DNA from: Marmoricola sp.
Lineage (GTDB): Bacteria > Actinomycetota > Actinomycetes > Propionibacteriales > Nocardioidaceae
Direction of reading: 5' to 3'
NCBI GenBank assembly: GCA_025965315.1
Contig: JAOPXD010000029.1
Coordinates: forward strand, 1-64,000
DNA: 64,000 nt
The notes under the pieces were generated by a model. The model ran no database searches. It had not been told where the DNA came from and saw only the letters and a program-made list of their open reading frames with translations. Every line of letters begins with the position of its first letter. Position 1 is the stretch's first letter. Below, piece after piece: positions 21,104 through 31,776 of the stretch. Both the position numbers and the translations under genes were made by a program.

Positions 21104-21735
21104 CCGCACTCACGCGATTCGGAGCATCGGTCTGGGGACGGGTGGTCGCAGTCACAAGTTGGACGGTCCACCGTCTGCGTTCGTTGTGGGGCTGGGTCGA
21201 GAGCATCGGAACCAAAGCACTCATCCTGCTTCCCCAGACGCCAATCGCACTGCTCAAAAACCGCACGGTCCGTCGCAACAACGGCGGGAGAAGTGACTCA
21301 GCAATAGCAGCGGCCGCAGTCGCTGAGTCGGTGGATATTGATGCGGCGACGGCGTTGTGGCAGTCCGAAACGGACCGCCTCACCGGGCTGGCAACCAAGG
21401 GCGCAGCAGTCTTGGCTGCAGATGCCTTGGTGCTGACCGGCGTTGTTCAGTTGTCTTCGGATAAGGGCGTGGTGCGAATCATCTTCGTTCTTGCCATCGC
21501 CTATCTCCTGTTCGCGATTGTGGCAGCTTGCTTGGCGCAGCGTCCGATGCCACGTCACGGCGTCACATCGCAGGATGTGCTCGATGGGATAGGCGCGCGA
21601 GAGATGGTCATCGCAGTCGAGAAGAACGTGCCCCTGACCGGCATTATGAACAACCTGGTGAGCGCGAGCTTGAGCGACACACTCGTCTCGCTTTTACTCC
21701 TGTTAGCAGCAGTGGTCGTCAAGGTGACGTGTTGA
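21091..21735 (+). CDS. Multi-TM membrane protein coupled to ATP-grasp gene
   Basis: ATG at 21091 overlaps ATP-grasp stop; ETDRLTGLATKGAAVLAADALVLTGVV, IIFVLAIAYLLFAIVAACL, LVSLLLLLAAVVVKV. Confidence 0.6.
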   Translation: MRPLTALTRFGASVWGRVVAVTSWTVHRLRSLWGWVESIGTKALILLPQTPIALLKNRTVRRNNGGRSDSAIAAAAVAESVDIDAATALWQSETDRLTGLATKGAAVLAADALVLTGVVQLSSDKGVVRIIFVLAIAYLLFAIVAACLAQRPMPRHGVTSQDVLDGIGAREMVIAVEKNVPLTGIMNNLVSASLSDTLVSLLLLLAAVVVKVTC

Positions 21736-21820
21736 GTCAGACATCGCGTTACTTGGCCCGAGCGCGGTTCAGGCTCCTGACTCTCACTTGAACTAGGAAG
21801 CCTACGGAGTCTTACTGACA

Positions 21821-22379
21821 ATGACGCCTGCGCTGTGGAAGCGAAATCCGAATGACGTAGCCACAGGGTTTGCGGGCCGGCATCCCGCTGATGTGTTGCC
21901 TGGCCTCTTTGTATGGGCAGTGTGGACGGCCGGAGGCTCTGACTTTCTGATACAGGTCGATGACAGGTATGGGGGCGCGGTGGTGCCGGGGTCCCACCAT
22001 CCTGACCTCGTCGACATCAGCCACGTTCGCTGGGCGACGGGCAACGCCATCACTGCGGTCGACCTCTGCGCTGCAACACTTGGTCGTCCGTTCTGCGGGA
22101 ACATAGGTGGGCGTCGAGTTCAGCTTGCGGCACTTCGACCCTCAGCCGGGCATTCGGTACCTCAACTCTGTGCAGCATCGTCGCAGCCTTCTCCCACACG
22201 ACTTCCTCATCTGGGTCGACGACACCCTTGCCGACCAGCGCTACCAAGTCCTCCGCAATGCACGAAACCCCTTCACGCACTCATGGCTGACACGCCACCT
22301 TCGAGCCCACATTGGTAACCCCGACCCGGCCATGCGGGACGAGGGTCGTTTACCGGCCGCGGCACGACTGCGCCGATGA
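21821..22379 (+). pseudogene. Hypothetical protein gene apparently split by a frameshift near 22100
   Basis: Frame 1: ISHVRWATGNAITAVDLCAATLGRPFCGN; frame 2 continues VEFSLRHFDP...HDFLIWVDDTLADQRYQVLRNARNPFTHSWLTRHL. Confidence 0.45.
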
Positions 22380-22602
22380 ACTCTCGCGATATAGTCGTGG
22401 CCTCTGCTGGGCTCGCGATTGACCGCGTCCAACCCCTCATCGACGCAATCGAGTCACTGAGACTGTTCGCCTGGCCTGGAAGACTGGCGTGACCTCAGCT
22501 CGCGATAGAAGTCCACGTGCGAGCCGTCTTGCCCGTGAACTCGTCGGTGCTATGGGCAGGCCTTCCCCAGGTCGAGGCTGGTGTGATGGGCGCATGAGCC
22601 TC

Positions 22603-25011
22603 TCAAGTTTGTGTTGAGTCGTCAGAGGCAAGAGTCTCAGCCGGGCGGGCATAGATGAACTCGTCGAGCCCGACGATGACGTTGTACCAATACGCGCGGC
22701 CAGCGTTTGGGTACGCGTAAAGGAGGGCCGTCAGTTCTTCAATGGTCTGACGGGTCTTCAAGCTGTCGAGGGCGGCAATCCGTAGTGCCGTGTCATCGTC
22801 ATACAAGGCCTCGTGTAGCTCTTCGGTGGTCCGCTCTGGCTGGCCCGCCCACCACTTCTTCGCCGAACTCGCCATGGAGTCAAGCTCGCTCGCCATCAAC
22901 GCGTCAGCGACGGCGGGACCAAGCGGTCCGTCGAGGCTATTGATTGCATACATGAATCCCAAGTCATCGCCGGCGGCGCGCAGAGTCTGCGCAATTCGCG
23001 GTAGATGTTGGGAAGACGACCCCAGCCGGTCAAGCATCGTCCACAACTCTTGGCTCAGGAATGGCTGCCGCTCGATGAAGCTCAGCACTCGCTCGACGTC
23101 CGCTCCAGTCAACGCGGCCGACCGCGTCAGGAGGTCCGCAGCGATGCGACACCGCTCGTTGGCAAGAAAGTCTGCGACCTTCTCATTGCCGTCGAGCTGT
23201 TCCAACCAAGCTGCTCTCGAAGCTGCGGCCTCCGTATCGAGCACATCTCGTGCCTCGTCGAGCATCGCCGCAGGAACGCGGTACGTCAGCGCCTCCCACG
23301 CCAGGTTCGAAAGCGCGCTCACCCGGTCGTAGCCGCGAAGGGTGTCTTCATCGGTAAGCAGAGCCGTCAACTCGGCCTTGTGCCATGACTTCGCTTTGAG
23401 CTCTTTATTCTCGTTCAGGATTGCCAGGTATCCGGCGGCACGCTGCCGGTCTGACCGGGCATCTGTCATGAGCGCTGTGGTGACCTCGGCATTGCCATCA
23501 GCGAAAAGGACTCGGACAGTTGCGTCACTCAAAGTGCCGGCCTCAAGGCCATGACGTACTGCAGCGAGCCGCGCTGCCTTGTTCGACTTCTGGGCAGCGA
23601 GCCCGTTGAGGCCGGCTGGGCTGAGATTCGACAACCTGGCTTCCAAAACCGCGTTCAGCTGGCTGGCGTGAGTCCCGCTTTCCACCAGACGTGCCAACTG
23701 GTCCGGTGCGCCATCGAGTGCATCTCGAACGCTTTCAAGGATGTCTCGGGTCGCCTCGTTCAGGTCCTCCCCATGGTCCTCGACACGAACTTCGAGGATT
23801 GCTCGGATGAGGCGAGTCACCTCGTCGCTGTCGGGCCCGACGCCAGCGGCGCTTGCGAAAGGTTCTAAGAAGTAGTCGAGAGCGTCGCCTCGGCCTGGTT
23901 CGGCATTAAGAACCTCTACCCAAATTACCGGCGGCAGCGGCCGTTCACCCATGGGCTCGGCGTCGTCGAACTTCCGCCATAATTCTGAAGGATGGATTCC
24001 GAGCCGCAGCATCGTTCGAGTCGCCCCGCGCGCGACTGATGTGTCGGACGAACGGGCGGCATCCATGAGCAACGTCTCGAGGGATTCGCGAATGGGCCCA
24101 ATCACTGCCCAGCCTGGAATTGTGCGCTGGTGGAGACTCAAACTACTTCCAACGTCGAACAGAAGCGTGTTCAGCCAGCAGCCGTACTCGGCCTGAACCA
24201 AGTCAAGGTCTCCGCGACGTTTGTAGAGGCGGTTGGCGAGGTGGGCCTGAAGGAAATCGCCATCTTGATTGGCGGCTAACCCAACCAGCGTGAATCGGTC
24301 CCAGTCGATTGGCTTCTGAGGCATGTTGCCACGGACGACGGCCAGGATGTCTTCAAGAACCGTTGCCAGTTGGGTCGACCCTTCCTCAGCGGAAGCGCCG
24401 CCATCTGCCACGGCAGTGGGCGTTGGTGCTTGTGCCGGTTCTGATGGCCCTGCATCAGTGGTGCCCTTGGGTCCACTGTCGCGCTGACCCGAGCTCCGCG
24501 CCAACAGCTCACGTACGACAACCATTTGCACTTTGCGGGCGAGGCTGTCCGTGCTCTCAAACTGGCGAAACATGGCCGACTGCTGGTCCATGATTTTCTG
24601 GCGAAACTCCATAACCTGCAGAAGACCTGGCGCTCCCTCATCGACTACCGCTTTCGGGACGTCGGCGAAAAACAGGCAAATCTTTGGATTTGTGCCGTCA
24701 TTGGTCCGACGCGCGACCGCGCTCTCGAACTCTTCTTCGAACCCCGAGGTGAACCCTCCTGTCGGCGTGCCCCAGCGCCGGCTTAGGACCCCGATGAACA
24801 TGTCGCAGCGCTCGACCATCGGGTTGATGTGCTCTTGTGGCCGTCCAAAGTCTGGAGGGGTCGTCTCCCACCCGGTAGAGCGAACTCGGATGCCCTTCGA
24901 CCCAAAGGTGTCGTTGAGTTCTGACTCAAGCGCGAAGATGGCCTTTCGCTCTGCTAAGACGTCACTCGGTGAAGCTATGAAGACTTCGAGTTCGACGACG
25001 TCGCTGGCCAA
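22603..25011 (-). CDS. DUF4062 domain protein with long alpha-helical C-terminus
   Basis: VELEVFIASPSDVLAERKAIF...CDMFIGVLSRRWGTPTGGFTSGFEEEFESA. Confidence 0.82.
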   Translation of the reverse strand: MASDVVELEVFIASPSDVLAERKAIFALESELNDTFGSKGIRVRSTGWETTPPDFGRPQEHINPMVERCDMFIGVLSRRWGTPTGGFTSGFEEEFESAVARRTNDGTNPKICLFFADVPKAVVDEGAPGLLQVMEFRQKIMDQQSAMFRQFESTDSLARKVQMVVVRELLARSSGQRDSGPKGTTDAGPSEPAQAPTPTAVADGGASAEEGSTQLATVLEDILAVVRGNMPQKPIDWDRFTLVGLAANQDGDFLQAHLANRLYKRRGDLDLVQAEYGCWLNTLLFDVGSSLSLHQRTIPGWAVIGPIRESLETLLMDAARSSDTSVARGATRTMLRLGIHPSELWRKFDDAEPMGERPLPPVIWVEVLNAEPGRGDALDYFLEPFASAAGVGPDSDEVTRLIRAILEVRVEDHGEDLNEATRDILESVRDALDGAPDQLARLVESGTHASQLNAVLEARLSNLSPAGLNGLAAQKSNKAARLAAVRHGLEAGTLSDATVRVLFADGNAEVTTALMTDARSDRQRAAGYLAILNENKELKAKSWHKAELTALLTDEDTLRGYDRVSALSNLAWEALTYRVPAAMLDEARDVLDTEAAASRAAWLEQLDGNEKVADFLANERCRIAADLLTRSAALTGADVERVLSFIERQPFLSQELWTMLDRLGSSSQHLPRIAQTLRAAGDDLGFMYAINSLDGPLGPAVADALMASELDSMASSAKKWWAGQPERTTEELHEALYDDDTALRIAALDSLKTRQTIEELTALLYAYPNAGRAYWYNVIVGLDEFIYARPAETLASDDSTQT

Positions 25012-25225
25012 GTTCGATACCCCTCTGGGTCGGCGCCCCGCGGCCCCAGTGAGTGAGCGGTGGCTTTCTCGAAGTGAGGCTAGCGAAGCTGGGCGCTCAG
25101 TGACATACCGGGCGTAACTGCTGGTCTAGTTCTAGTTAGACCTTTCGGACAGCCTGTGAAAAACCTGATATTCCTTACCCCGCGCTCAGGCCACTCGGGT
25201 CCGGTGCAGGGGAGGGAAACCCGCT

Positions 25226-28200
25226 ATGCGGCGTTCGCACGCGTTGATGCTGCCCGTTCTGTCGGTGCTGCTCGTCCTTGGGACCGGGGTCGTGATTCCG
25301 GCAAGTCTGCCAGCTGCTACGGCGAGCTCCGCCAAGCCCGCGGTGTCGTCGCGACCCGACGGTGTGTCAGCAATGGAGACGGCGCAGCTGCAAGGTTCGC
25401 GCGTCGAGGACGAGTCCCAGCGGACACCTACCACTGCCACATATGCGAATCCGGACGGTTCGTGGACGACCATGGCGTACTCAGGAGTGGTTCGCGCCAA
25501 GGGTGACGACGACTCGTGGGTGCCAATCGACGCGTCGGTAACGAAGGACAAGGGTTCGTACGAGCCAAGTGCGACTCCCTTCGACGTCAAGTTCTCGGAC
25601 GGCGGCGATAAGACAGTCGGCACGGTGAACACGACCTCCGACACGTCGGTTGAAGTCGGCTGGCCGACGAAGTTGCCTACACCGGTCGCGAGCGGCGACA
25701 CCCTCACCTACCCGAATGCCGCCGCGGACTCTAGCGACCTCGTCGTCACATCCAAGGCCGACGGCTTCGACTACTCGATGGTCCTCGGCAAGGCGCCGGC
25801 CGCCGATGACACGCAGGTGGAGTACCGCATCCCGCTGACCTTCAACGGTGCCGACGTAGCGACGAACGACGACGGGTCGATTGTGCTCAAGGACGGCCGT
25901 AACCGGGTCGCGACGTTGACTGCGCCGGTAATGTGGGACGGGACGGCTGCCAACGCAAACGGAGCCGGTGATACGAAGCCCGTCGACGCAACCGTCGAGG
26001 GAACTGGCGATGACCGCACGCTCGTCCTGAAGCCCAACATGGACTACCTGCGCGACCCGAACACCACCTACCCCGTGACGGTCGACCCGAGCATCGTTAT
26101 CAACACCGCTGGTGACACGTGGATTCAGTCGTCGGGGGATACCTCGAGTCAGTACACGTCGCCCGAACTGCACATCGGCTCGAACGACGGCGGGACCACG
26201 GTTGCGCGCTCGTTCATCTACTTCGACCTGACCGGTGTCAGCGCACCGACCGGCACGGTCTTCTCCAGCGCTCAGATGAAGCTGTCGAACTTCGAAACCG
26301 GAGCCTGCGCCGGCGCCTCGGTAACTGCTTCGCGCATTACCAGTGGTTGGACGGTCCCCAGCATCACCTGGGCGACACAGCCGACCGTAATTGCGACTCA
26401 TGCGGCGTCCAGCACTGACAGTTTCGGCACGACGGGTTGTAGTTCTGAAGGAACGATGGCCTTCGACATGACCGGCATGGTCAACGACTGGGGCGGTGGC
26501 GCATGGAACGTCGGTGTCCAGGTGAAGGCCGACAACGAGACGGCTGCCTCGGGCTACCGCAAGGTCCGCTCGCTTGAGAACGGCGACCTTTCGAAGGTTC
26601 CGCAGCTGGTCCTGAACTACAACTCAACGCCTAGCGTTCCAGCGGCGACGGTTCAGGTTGCGCCGGGCATCACGAATGGCAGCACGGTGTACTCGAACGC
26701 GCACCAGCCGGCATTCACGACGTCAGTCAGCGACCCAGACGGCGGCAGCGTGACGGCCCAATTCCAGCTCCTGCAGGGCGCAACGGTGGTCGACGACTGG
26801 ACCAGCGCTTCGGTGCCCTCCGGCAGTGGTGTGACGCACACTCCCAGCGCTTCCGTGGCAGATGGCACTTACACGGCCAAGTGGCGCGTCAGTGACGGCA
26901 CCCTGACGTCGGCTTGGTCGTCCGGACAAGCAGTCGTCATCGACACTGTCGCGCCAACCGCGCCGTCCATCGACTGCAACGGCGGAACCGGTTACGCCAA
27001 TAACAGCTGGTCCGGCAGCGGCCCAGCATCAGCGACGTGCGTGGTGACTACCTCCAGTGACACCGTCTCAATCTCGGCCACCAAGAACGGGGTCGACGCT
27101 GGCTTCCCGGCGTTGTCGGGCAATAGCACTTCGAAGAACTTCAACATCGCTACCAGCGACTACTTCGACATGAGAATGACCGCGTACGACGCGGCCGGCA
27201 ACAGCAGCTCGACCGTCAAGTACCAGTTCGGGGTAGCAGGCGGGCTCCTGAACTCGCCGGCGGTCGGTGCGACATCGACGGGGACCTTCCCTTTGAACGC
27301 AACGGAACAGTCCGGGGCAACCAACGCAGTTGCACAGTGGCGCTTGGCCGGCTCCACAGGGGCCTTCACGACCGCCACGAAGGTCACCAAGGATGGGTCA
27401 ACCTGGACGGGCTTGCCGACCGATGCAGGAGTTCTGGGTCAAACTGGCGACCTCGTTTGGGACGCTGCCGCGGAGCCCGGCATTACCGCGCCGTCTAATC
27501 TTGAGGTGCGGATTTGCTACAACTACGCGGGGCCGACGCAGCGCTGCACACCAGCCCGTCAGGTTGGCCTCATCCAGCATGCTTTCGGGGCGAGTTATCC
27601 CACCGCAGATGTCGGGCCGGCTTCTGTTGCACTCATGACCGGCGAGTTTGACATTGACTCAACCGACGTCAACGTACCCGGGTACGCCGATACGTTGAGC
27701 ATTTCTCGGACCGCTGAGTCCTTCAGCGGGACCGCTGCATCGCCCGCGCAAGCAGTCTTTGGTCCTGGTTGGATTGCAAACTTTGACGGGCCGAGCATCG
27801 GTGCCGCAGCGTCCCAGGTCATCGATAGGTCCGCGACCAACGGCAGCATCATTTTGGTCGGCCCCGACGGGCAGTCCACGGTCTACAAGACTTCGGGCAC
27901 GCCAAGCGCTCAAAAGGTCGGGGTCTATGCCGCGCAAGGTATCGGCGCCAGCTACGACGAGCATCTCGAAATCGTCTCGGGGAGTCCGCTCACCTTGGTC
28001 CTAACAGAAGAAGATGGCACTCAGACGACGTGGAACTACGCGGGGTCGGGAGTATGGAACGTCAAGAACGTGGCTGACTCGTCGGCAGGCGCAGTCCCGG
28101 CAATCCGCTACGCGTACACCGGCTCATACCTGACCGGAATCTTCTCCCAGGCGCCCAGCATTACTGACGCTAACTGCTCAGCAACGGTCCAGGTCGCAGG

Positions 28201-31200
28201 TTGCCGTGCACTCATTTTGAGTTACACCGGCACCGGTAGCTCAACTCGCCTGACAGGGGTCGACTTGAAGACATACGACCCGAAGCCTCGTGCCACCGAT
28301 GGCGGAGTGGCCGGCCAGGAGGCTGGGACCCCCGGCAGCGGTGCCGGAATGACCAGTGTCCCGGTCGCGAGGTACAGCTACGACACTTCAAACAATCTGG
28401 CGAGTGCCTGGGACCCGCGGCTGGACTACAACGCCGGGGCTAACCATGTCTCGACCAACTACACGTATCAAGGTCCAGCCAGCAAGACGATGCTCGCGTC
28501 GCTCACGCCTCCCGGCCAGAAGACCTGGAATTTCAATGTCGACGGCTCGGGCAGGCTTGACACAGTCACCCGACCTGAAGATGACGCTGTCGGGGGCACC
28601 GCGACCTGGAAGGTTAAGTACGGCGTGCCGCTTTCAGGTACCAGCCTTCCGACTATGACTGCGGCACAGGTTGCCACGTGGGGCGAGACGCAGGTCCCAA
28701 CGCAGGCTGTCGCCGTTTTCGGGCCGGACGCACCGAACTACACGGACTACACCTACGCGGACTTGACCTATTTCAACACCAACGGTCAGACCTTAAACGC
28801 TGCCCAGTACGGCGCAGGCGCCTGGCAAATCGACACCACGCAGTACGACCCGACCTACGGAAACGTCTCGTGGACCTTGGATGCGACTAACCGCGCTCTC
28901 GGCCTGACTAGCTATAACTGGACGGCCTCGGAAATCAGCAATGACCTGACAACTCGCTATACCTACAGCTCGGCGGGCGACCGTGTAGAGCAGTTCGTCG
29001 GCCCCAATGCCACTGTCGTGTCGAACAACGGAACGACGGTGTATGGGCGCAAGCGCGTCGTCTACGACTATGACGACGAGGAGACGGGGAACCCGAGTCT
29101 GATTCCTGGACGCCCAGCAACAGACGCGGTACCGCGACGGAACCTCGTGGTTCAGCAAACGCAATCGCTCGTCGAGCGCACGACTGGCAACGTGTTCGAC
29201 TCCAAGCAGACCCGCTACTTTTACGACCCAGTTGTTGCCGGCGATGGAAACGGCTGGACACTGCAGATACCCACACGAATCTCGGTGGGTCTCGCAGGTG
29301 GCTGGTCGACCACGGTCAACCGATTCGACGCGCAGGGCCGCACCATCATGACTCGCTCGCCAGAGGGTGTTGGGGTGAATACCTACACCGCGAACGACAC
29401 GCGGTCTACCTTCACGACGTACTACGCGTCTGGAGCGACTGGTCCATCGGTCTGTCAAAACAAGCCTCAGTGGGTCGATGAGGTATGCCAGACGGGACCA
29501 GGCGACGGCACTTCTGCGCTTGCATCGACGACGGCGCCCACCACGAGCGTTACCGGGTACGACTACCTCGGGGACGAAACGCGGTCAGTAGACGTAACTG
29601 GTGCAGTCGCAAGGGCGAGCGTGTCGCTGACTGACCTTGCTGGTCGGACAACGAAGGAAGCAACCAGCACCACCAACGCCCCGACCGGCGAAACCCCGAT
29701 TCCTGATACCAGGTACACCTATTACGACAACACGGGTCAGTTGTCGACTACCTCGAACGGAACGGCAACTGAAACGAACACGTATGACACGTGGGGGCGC
29801 GACCTGACTCAAACGGATGGCAATGGCAACACAGGAACGACCACGTACGACTCTGCCGACCGGGTCAGAACCTTCAACGATGGCAAGGGCACTTACACCT
29901 ATACATACGACGGCAATGACGCAGCTGGAAATGCCGAGCGTCGCGGTCTTGTGACGCAGGTTGATGTCGGCCTCGCGTCCGGCCCGGACGTCTTCCAAGC
30001 GGCATATGATGCCGCCGGGGACCAATCCAAGCTCGTGTATCCCAACGGTGTGTCAGCGAGCAGCGTGTACGACGGCCTGGGGAACCAAATCACCGAGACC
30101 TACGCGAGCCCGTCTGGAAGCGCGTTCATGGGCTTCATTCGGTACTACGACATCGATGGTCGAGCCAAGACGTCTCTGACACCGCTCTCGTACGACACCT
30201 ATGGCTATGACGAGCGTGGTCGCCTGACTCAGACGAATGACCAGGTTTATGGCCAGTGCACCACGCGGGTGTACACCTTCAGCCTTGACTCCGACCGGAG
30301 TCAGATGAAGTCCTACGCCCCTGGAAACAACGGCACCTGTTCAACCGGCACAACAGCGTCAACGACGACTGGCACATTCGATGCCGACGACAAGAAGGCC
30401 GGCGATACATATGACGCGACAGGTCGCACCACGACTCTGCAAGCTTCGGACACCGCTTCTCCGAGTGATGGTTCGGTCAACATCAGTTACTACGCCAACG
30501 ACATGGTCGCTAGTCTTTCGCAGCCAAGCGCTACCGGTGGGGCGGCTGCAAAGTCTTACGGTCTCGACGTTTCGGGCCGATTGTCGACGATGAGTTCGAC
30601 GACCGCGGGAGTCGAGCTGCGAAAGACTGTCAACCATTACGTGGACGACTCGGATTCGCCGGCTTGGTCGAGCGAGGACACCCGTCCGAACGGAAGTGCA
30701 GGATGGACCTCCAAATGGTCCCGGTATGTCGAGGACCCTTCTGGTGACCTGGGCCTGATTCAAAGTTCAGACGGGACGAGCCAGTTGCAACTCACCAACA
30801 TGCACGGGGACGTGGTGGCAACCCTGCCAAACACGACCACATTCAACGGATTGCAGAACTACAGCGAATCGACCGAATACGGCTCCGCCCGTACGACGAC
30901 GCCTGCCCTAAATCAGTCGTATACCTGGCTCGGGGCGAAGCGACGGTCGAGCGATTCACTCGATTCCATCGTGCTAATGGGGTCCCGGCTGTACAACCCG
31001 ACGACAGGGCGATTCTTGAGTCGCGACCCGATTCCTTGCGGGAACGACAACACCTACACCTACCCCGTCGACCCGATAAACCTTTACGACACGAGCGGCC
31101 AGAACACGAGTATGGGCGATGGGGGAGGGGTTGCGCCGCCTCCAAGGAGGAGTCACTCGAGTCGCAGTAAGGCCAAGAGTATTGCTTGCGGAGCTGTGGG

Positions 31201-31483
31201 CGCCCTCTCATACAGGGGAGACATTCGCGCCTTGAATGAAGCGGCTCACGGACACATCAAGAGGGCGCTGAGGGACGAGGTAGGCGCGGCGGCCGAGAAC
31301 AAGGGCAAGCAGGTTGCTGTGAAAGGCATCGTGAAAACCCACCACCGCTTCTTTGGCGGTGGTCTGCATACCCTGCTGAAAAGGAGTGCCAGGCTTTCGA
31401 AGCTCGCGGCGAAGGGTGCTGAAAAGTTGGGCTCATCTGAGGCGTCACTGTTCGCGACCGCATTGGACTACGGGTTCTGTTGA
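25226..31483 (+). CDS. Secreted RHS/YD-repeat polymorphic toxin
   Basis: Signal peptide; DNRLRE-like region; many YD-type repeats; core LYNPTTGRFLSRDPIPCGNDNTYTYPVDPINLYDTSGQ then variable tip. Confidence 0.92.
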   Translation: MRRSHALMLPVLSVLLVLGTGVVIPASLPAATASSAKPAVSSRPDGVSAMETAQLQGSRVEDESQRTPTTATYANPDGSWTTMAYSGVVRAKGDDDSWVPIDASVTKDKGSYEPSATPFDVKFSDGGDKTVGTVNTTSDTSVEVGWPTKLPTPVASGDTLTYPNAAADSSDLVVTSKADGFDYSMVLGKAPAADDTQVEYRIPLTFNGADVATNDDGSIVLKDGRNRVATLTAPVMWDGTAANANGAGDTKPVDATVEGTGDDRTLVLKPNMDYLRDPNTTYPVTVDPSIVINTAGDTWIQSSGDTSSQYTSPELHIGSNDGGTTVARSFIYFDLTGVSAPTGTVFSSAQMKLSNFETGACAGASVTASRITSGWTVPSITWATQPTVIATHAASSTDSFGTTGCSSEGTMAFDMTGMVNDWGGGAWNVGVQVKADNETAASGYRKVRSLENGDLSKVPQLVLNYNSTPSVPAATVQVAPGITNGSTVYSNAHQPAFTTSVSDPDGGSVTAQFQLLQGATVVDDWTSASVPSGSGVTHTPSASVADGTYTAKWRVSDGTLTSAWSSGQAVVIDTVAPTAPSIDCNGGTGYANNSWSGSGPASATCVVTTSSDTVSISATKNGVDAGFPALSGNSTSKNFNIATSDYFDMRMTAYDAAGNSSSTVKYQFGVAGGLLNSPAVGATSTGTFPLNATEQSGATNAVAQWRLAGSTGAFTTATKVTKDGSTWTGLPTDAGVLGQTGDLVWDAAAEPGITAPSNLEVRICYNYAGPTQRCTPARQVGLIQHAFGASYPTADVGPASVALMTGEFDIDSTDVNVPGYADTLSISRTAESFSGTAASPAQAVFGPGWIANFDGPSIGAAASQVIDRSATNGSIILVGPDGQSTVYKTSGTPSAQKVGVYAAQGIGASYDEHLEIVSGSPLTLVLTEEDGTQTTWNYAGSGVWNVKNVADSSAGAVPAIRYAYTGSYLTGIFSQAPSITDANCSATVQVAGCRALILSYTGTGSSTRLTGVDLKTYDPKPRATDGGVAGQEAGTPGSGAGMTSVPVARYSYDTSNNLASAWDPRLDYNAGANHVSTNYTYQGPASKTMLASLTPPGQKTWNFNVDGSGRLDTVTRPEDDAVGGTATWKVKYGVPLSGTSLPTMTAAQVATWGETQVPTQAVAVFGPDAPNYTDYTYADLTYFNTNGQTLNAAQYGAGAWQIDTTQYDPTYGNVSWTLDATNRALGLTSYNWTASEISNDLTTRYTYSSAGDRVEQFVGPNATVVSNNGTTVYGRKRVVYDYDDEETGNPSLIPGRPATDAVPRRNLVVQQTQSLVERTTGNVFDSKQTRYFYDPVVAGDGNGWTLQIPTRISVGLAGGWSTTVNRFDAQGRTIMTRSPEGVGVNTYTANDTRSTFTTYYASGATGPSVCQNKPQWVDEVCQTGPGDGTSALASTTAPTTSVTGYDYLGDETRSVDVTGAVARASVSLTDLAGRTTKEATSTTNAPTGETPIPDTRYTYYDNTGQLSTTSNGTATETNTYDTWGRDLTQTDGNGNTGTTTYDSADRVRTFNDGKGTYTYTYDGNDAAGNAERRGLVTQVDVGLASGPDVFQAAYDAAGDQSKLVYPNGVSASSVYDGLGNQITETYASPSGSAFMGFIRYYDIDGRAKTSLTPLSYDTYGYDERGRLTQTNDQVYGQCTTRVYTFSLDSDRSQMKSYAPGNNGTCSTGTTASTTTGTFDADDKKAGDTYDATGRTTTLQASDTASPSDGSVNISYYANDMVASLSQPSATGGAAAKSYGLDVSGRLSTMSSTTAGVELRKTVNHYVDDSDSPAWSSEDTRPNGSAGWTSKWSRYVEDPSGDLGLIQSSDGTSQLQLTNMHGDVVATLPNTTTFNGLQNYSESTEYGSARTTTPALNQSYTWLGAKRRSSDSLDSIVLMGSRLYNPTTGRFLSRDPIPCGNDNTYTYPVDPINLYDTSGQNTSMGDGGGVAPPPRRSHSSRSKAKSIACGAVGALSYRGDIRALNEAAHGHIKRALRDEVGAAAENKGKQVAVKGIVKTHHRFFGGGLHTLLKRSARLSKLAAKGAEKLGSSEASLFATALDYGFC

Positions 31484-31776
31484 CCTTCCCACATGACGAC
31501 GATGACAGCATGACCTTCTGGGGTCGAATTCGAGCCTACGCCCGCTGGCGTTGGGATTCAGAAAACATGGTCACCAGTCTCCGTGGTTCGATTCTGATAA
31601 TTACCCTGACCGGCCTGGTTGTGATTGGGCGAGGCCTAGTCAAGGGCGAGCCCGGCAGTGTTGGCGCGGGATTCTTGTTCTTCGCAATCGCTGCTTGGTT
31701 GTTTTTCGGTGACTGGGGCCTGACCTACTGGTTCCCCACCGTACGTAAATGGTGGCACGATAGACGCCGCCACTGA
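31480..31776 (+). CDS. Candidate membrane immunity protein for RHS toxin
   Basis: 4-nt overlap with toxin stop; two hydrophobic segments (SILIITLTGLVVIGRGL, GFLFFAIAAWLFFGDWGL). Confidence 0.6.
   Translation: MTFPHDDDDSMTFWGRIRAYARWRWDSENMVTSLRGSILIITLTGLVVIGRGLVKGEPGSVGAGFLFFAIAAWLFFGDWGLTYWFPTVRKWWHDRRRH

Noticed and set aside
26000-31000. Repetitive sequence in the RHS gene as a possible CRISPR or tandem DNA repeat
   Set aside because: Repeats are protein-level YD repeats; there are no regular spacers or identical DNA repeats.
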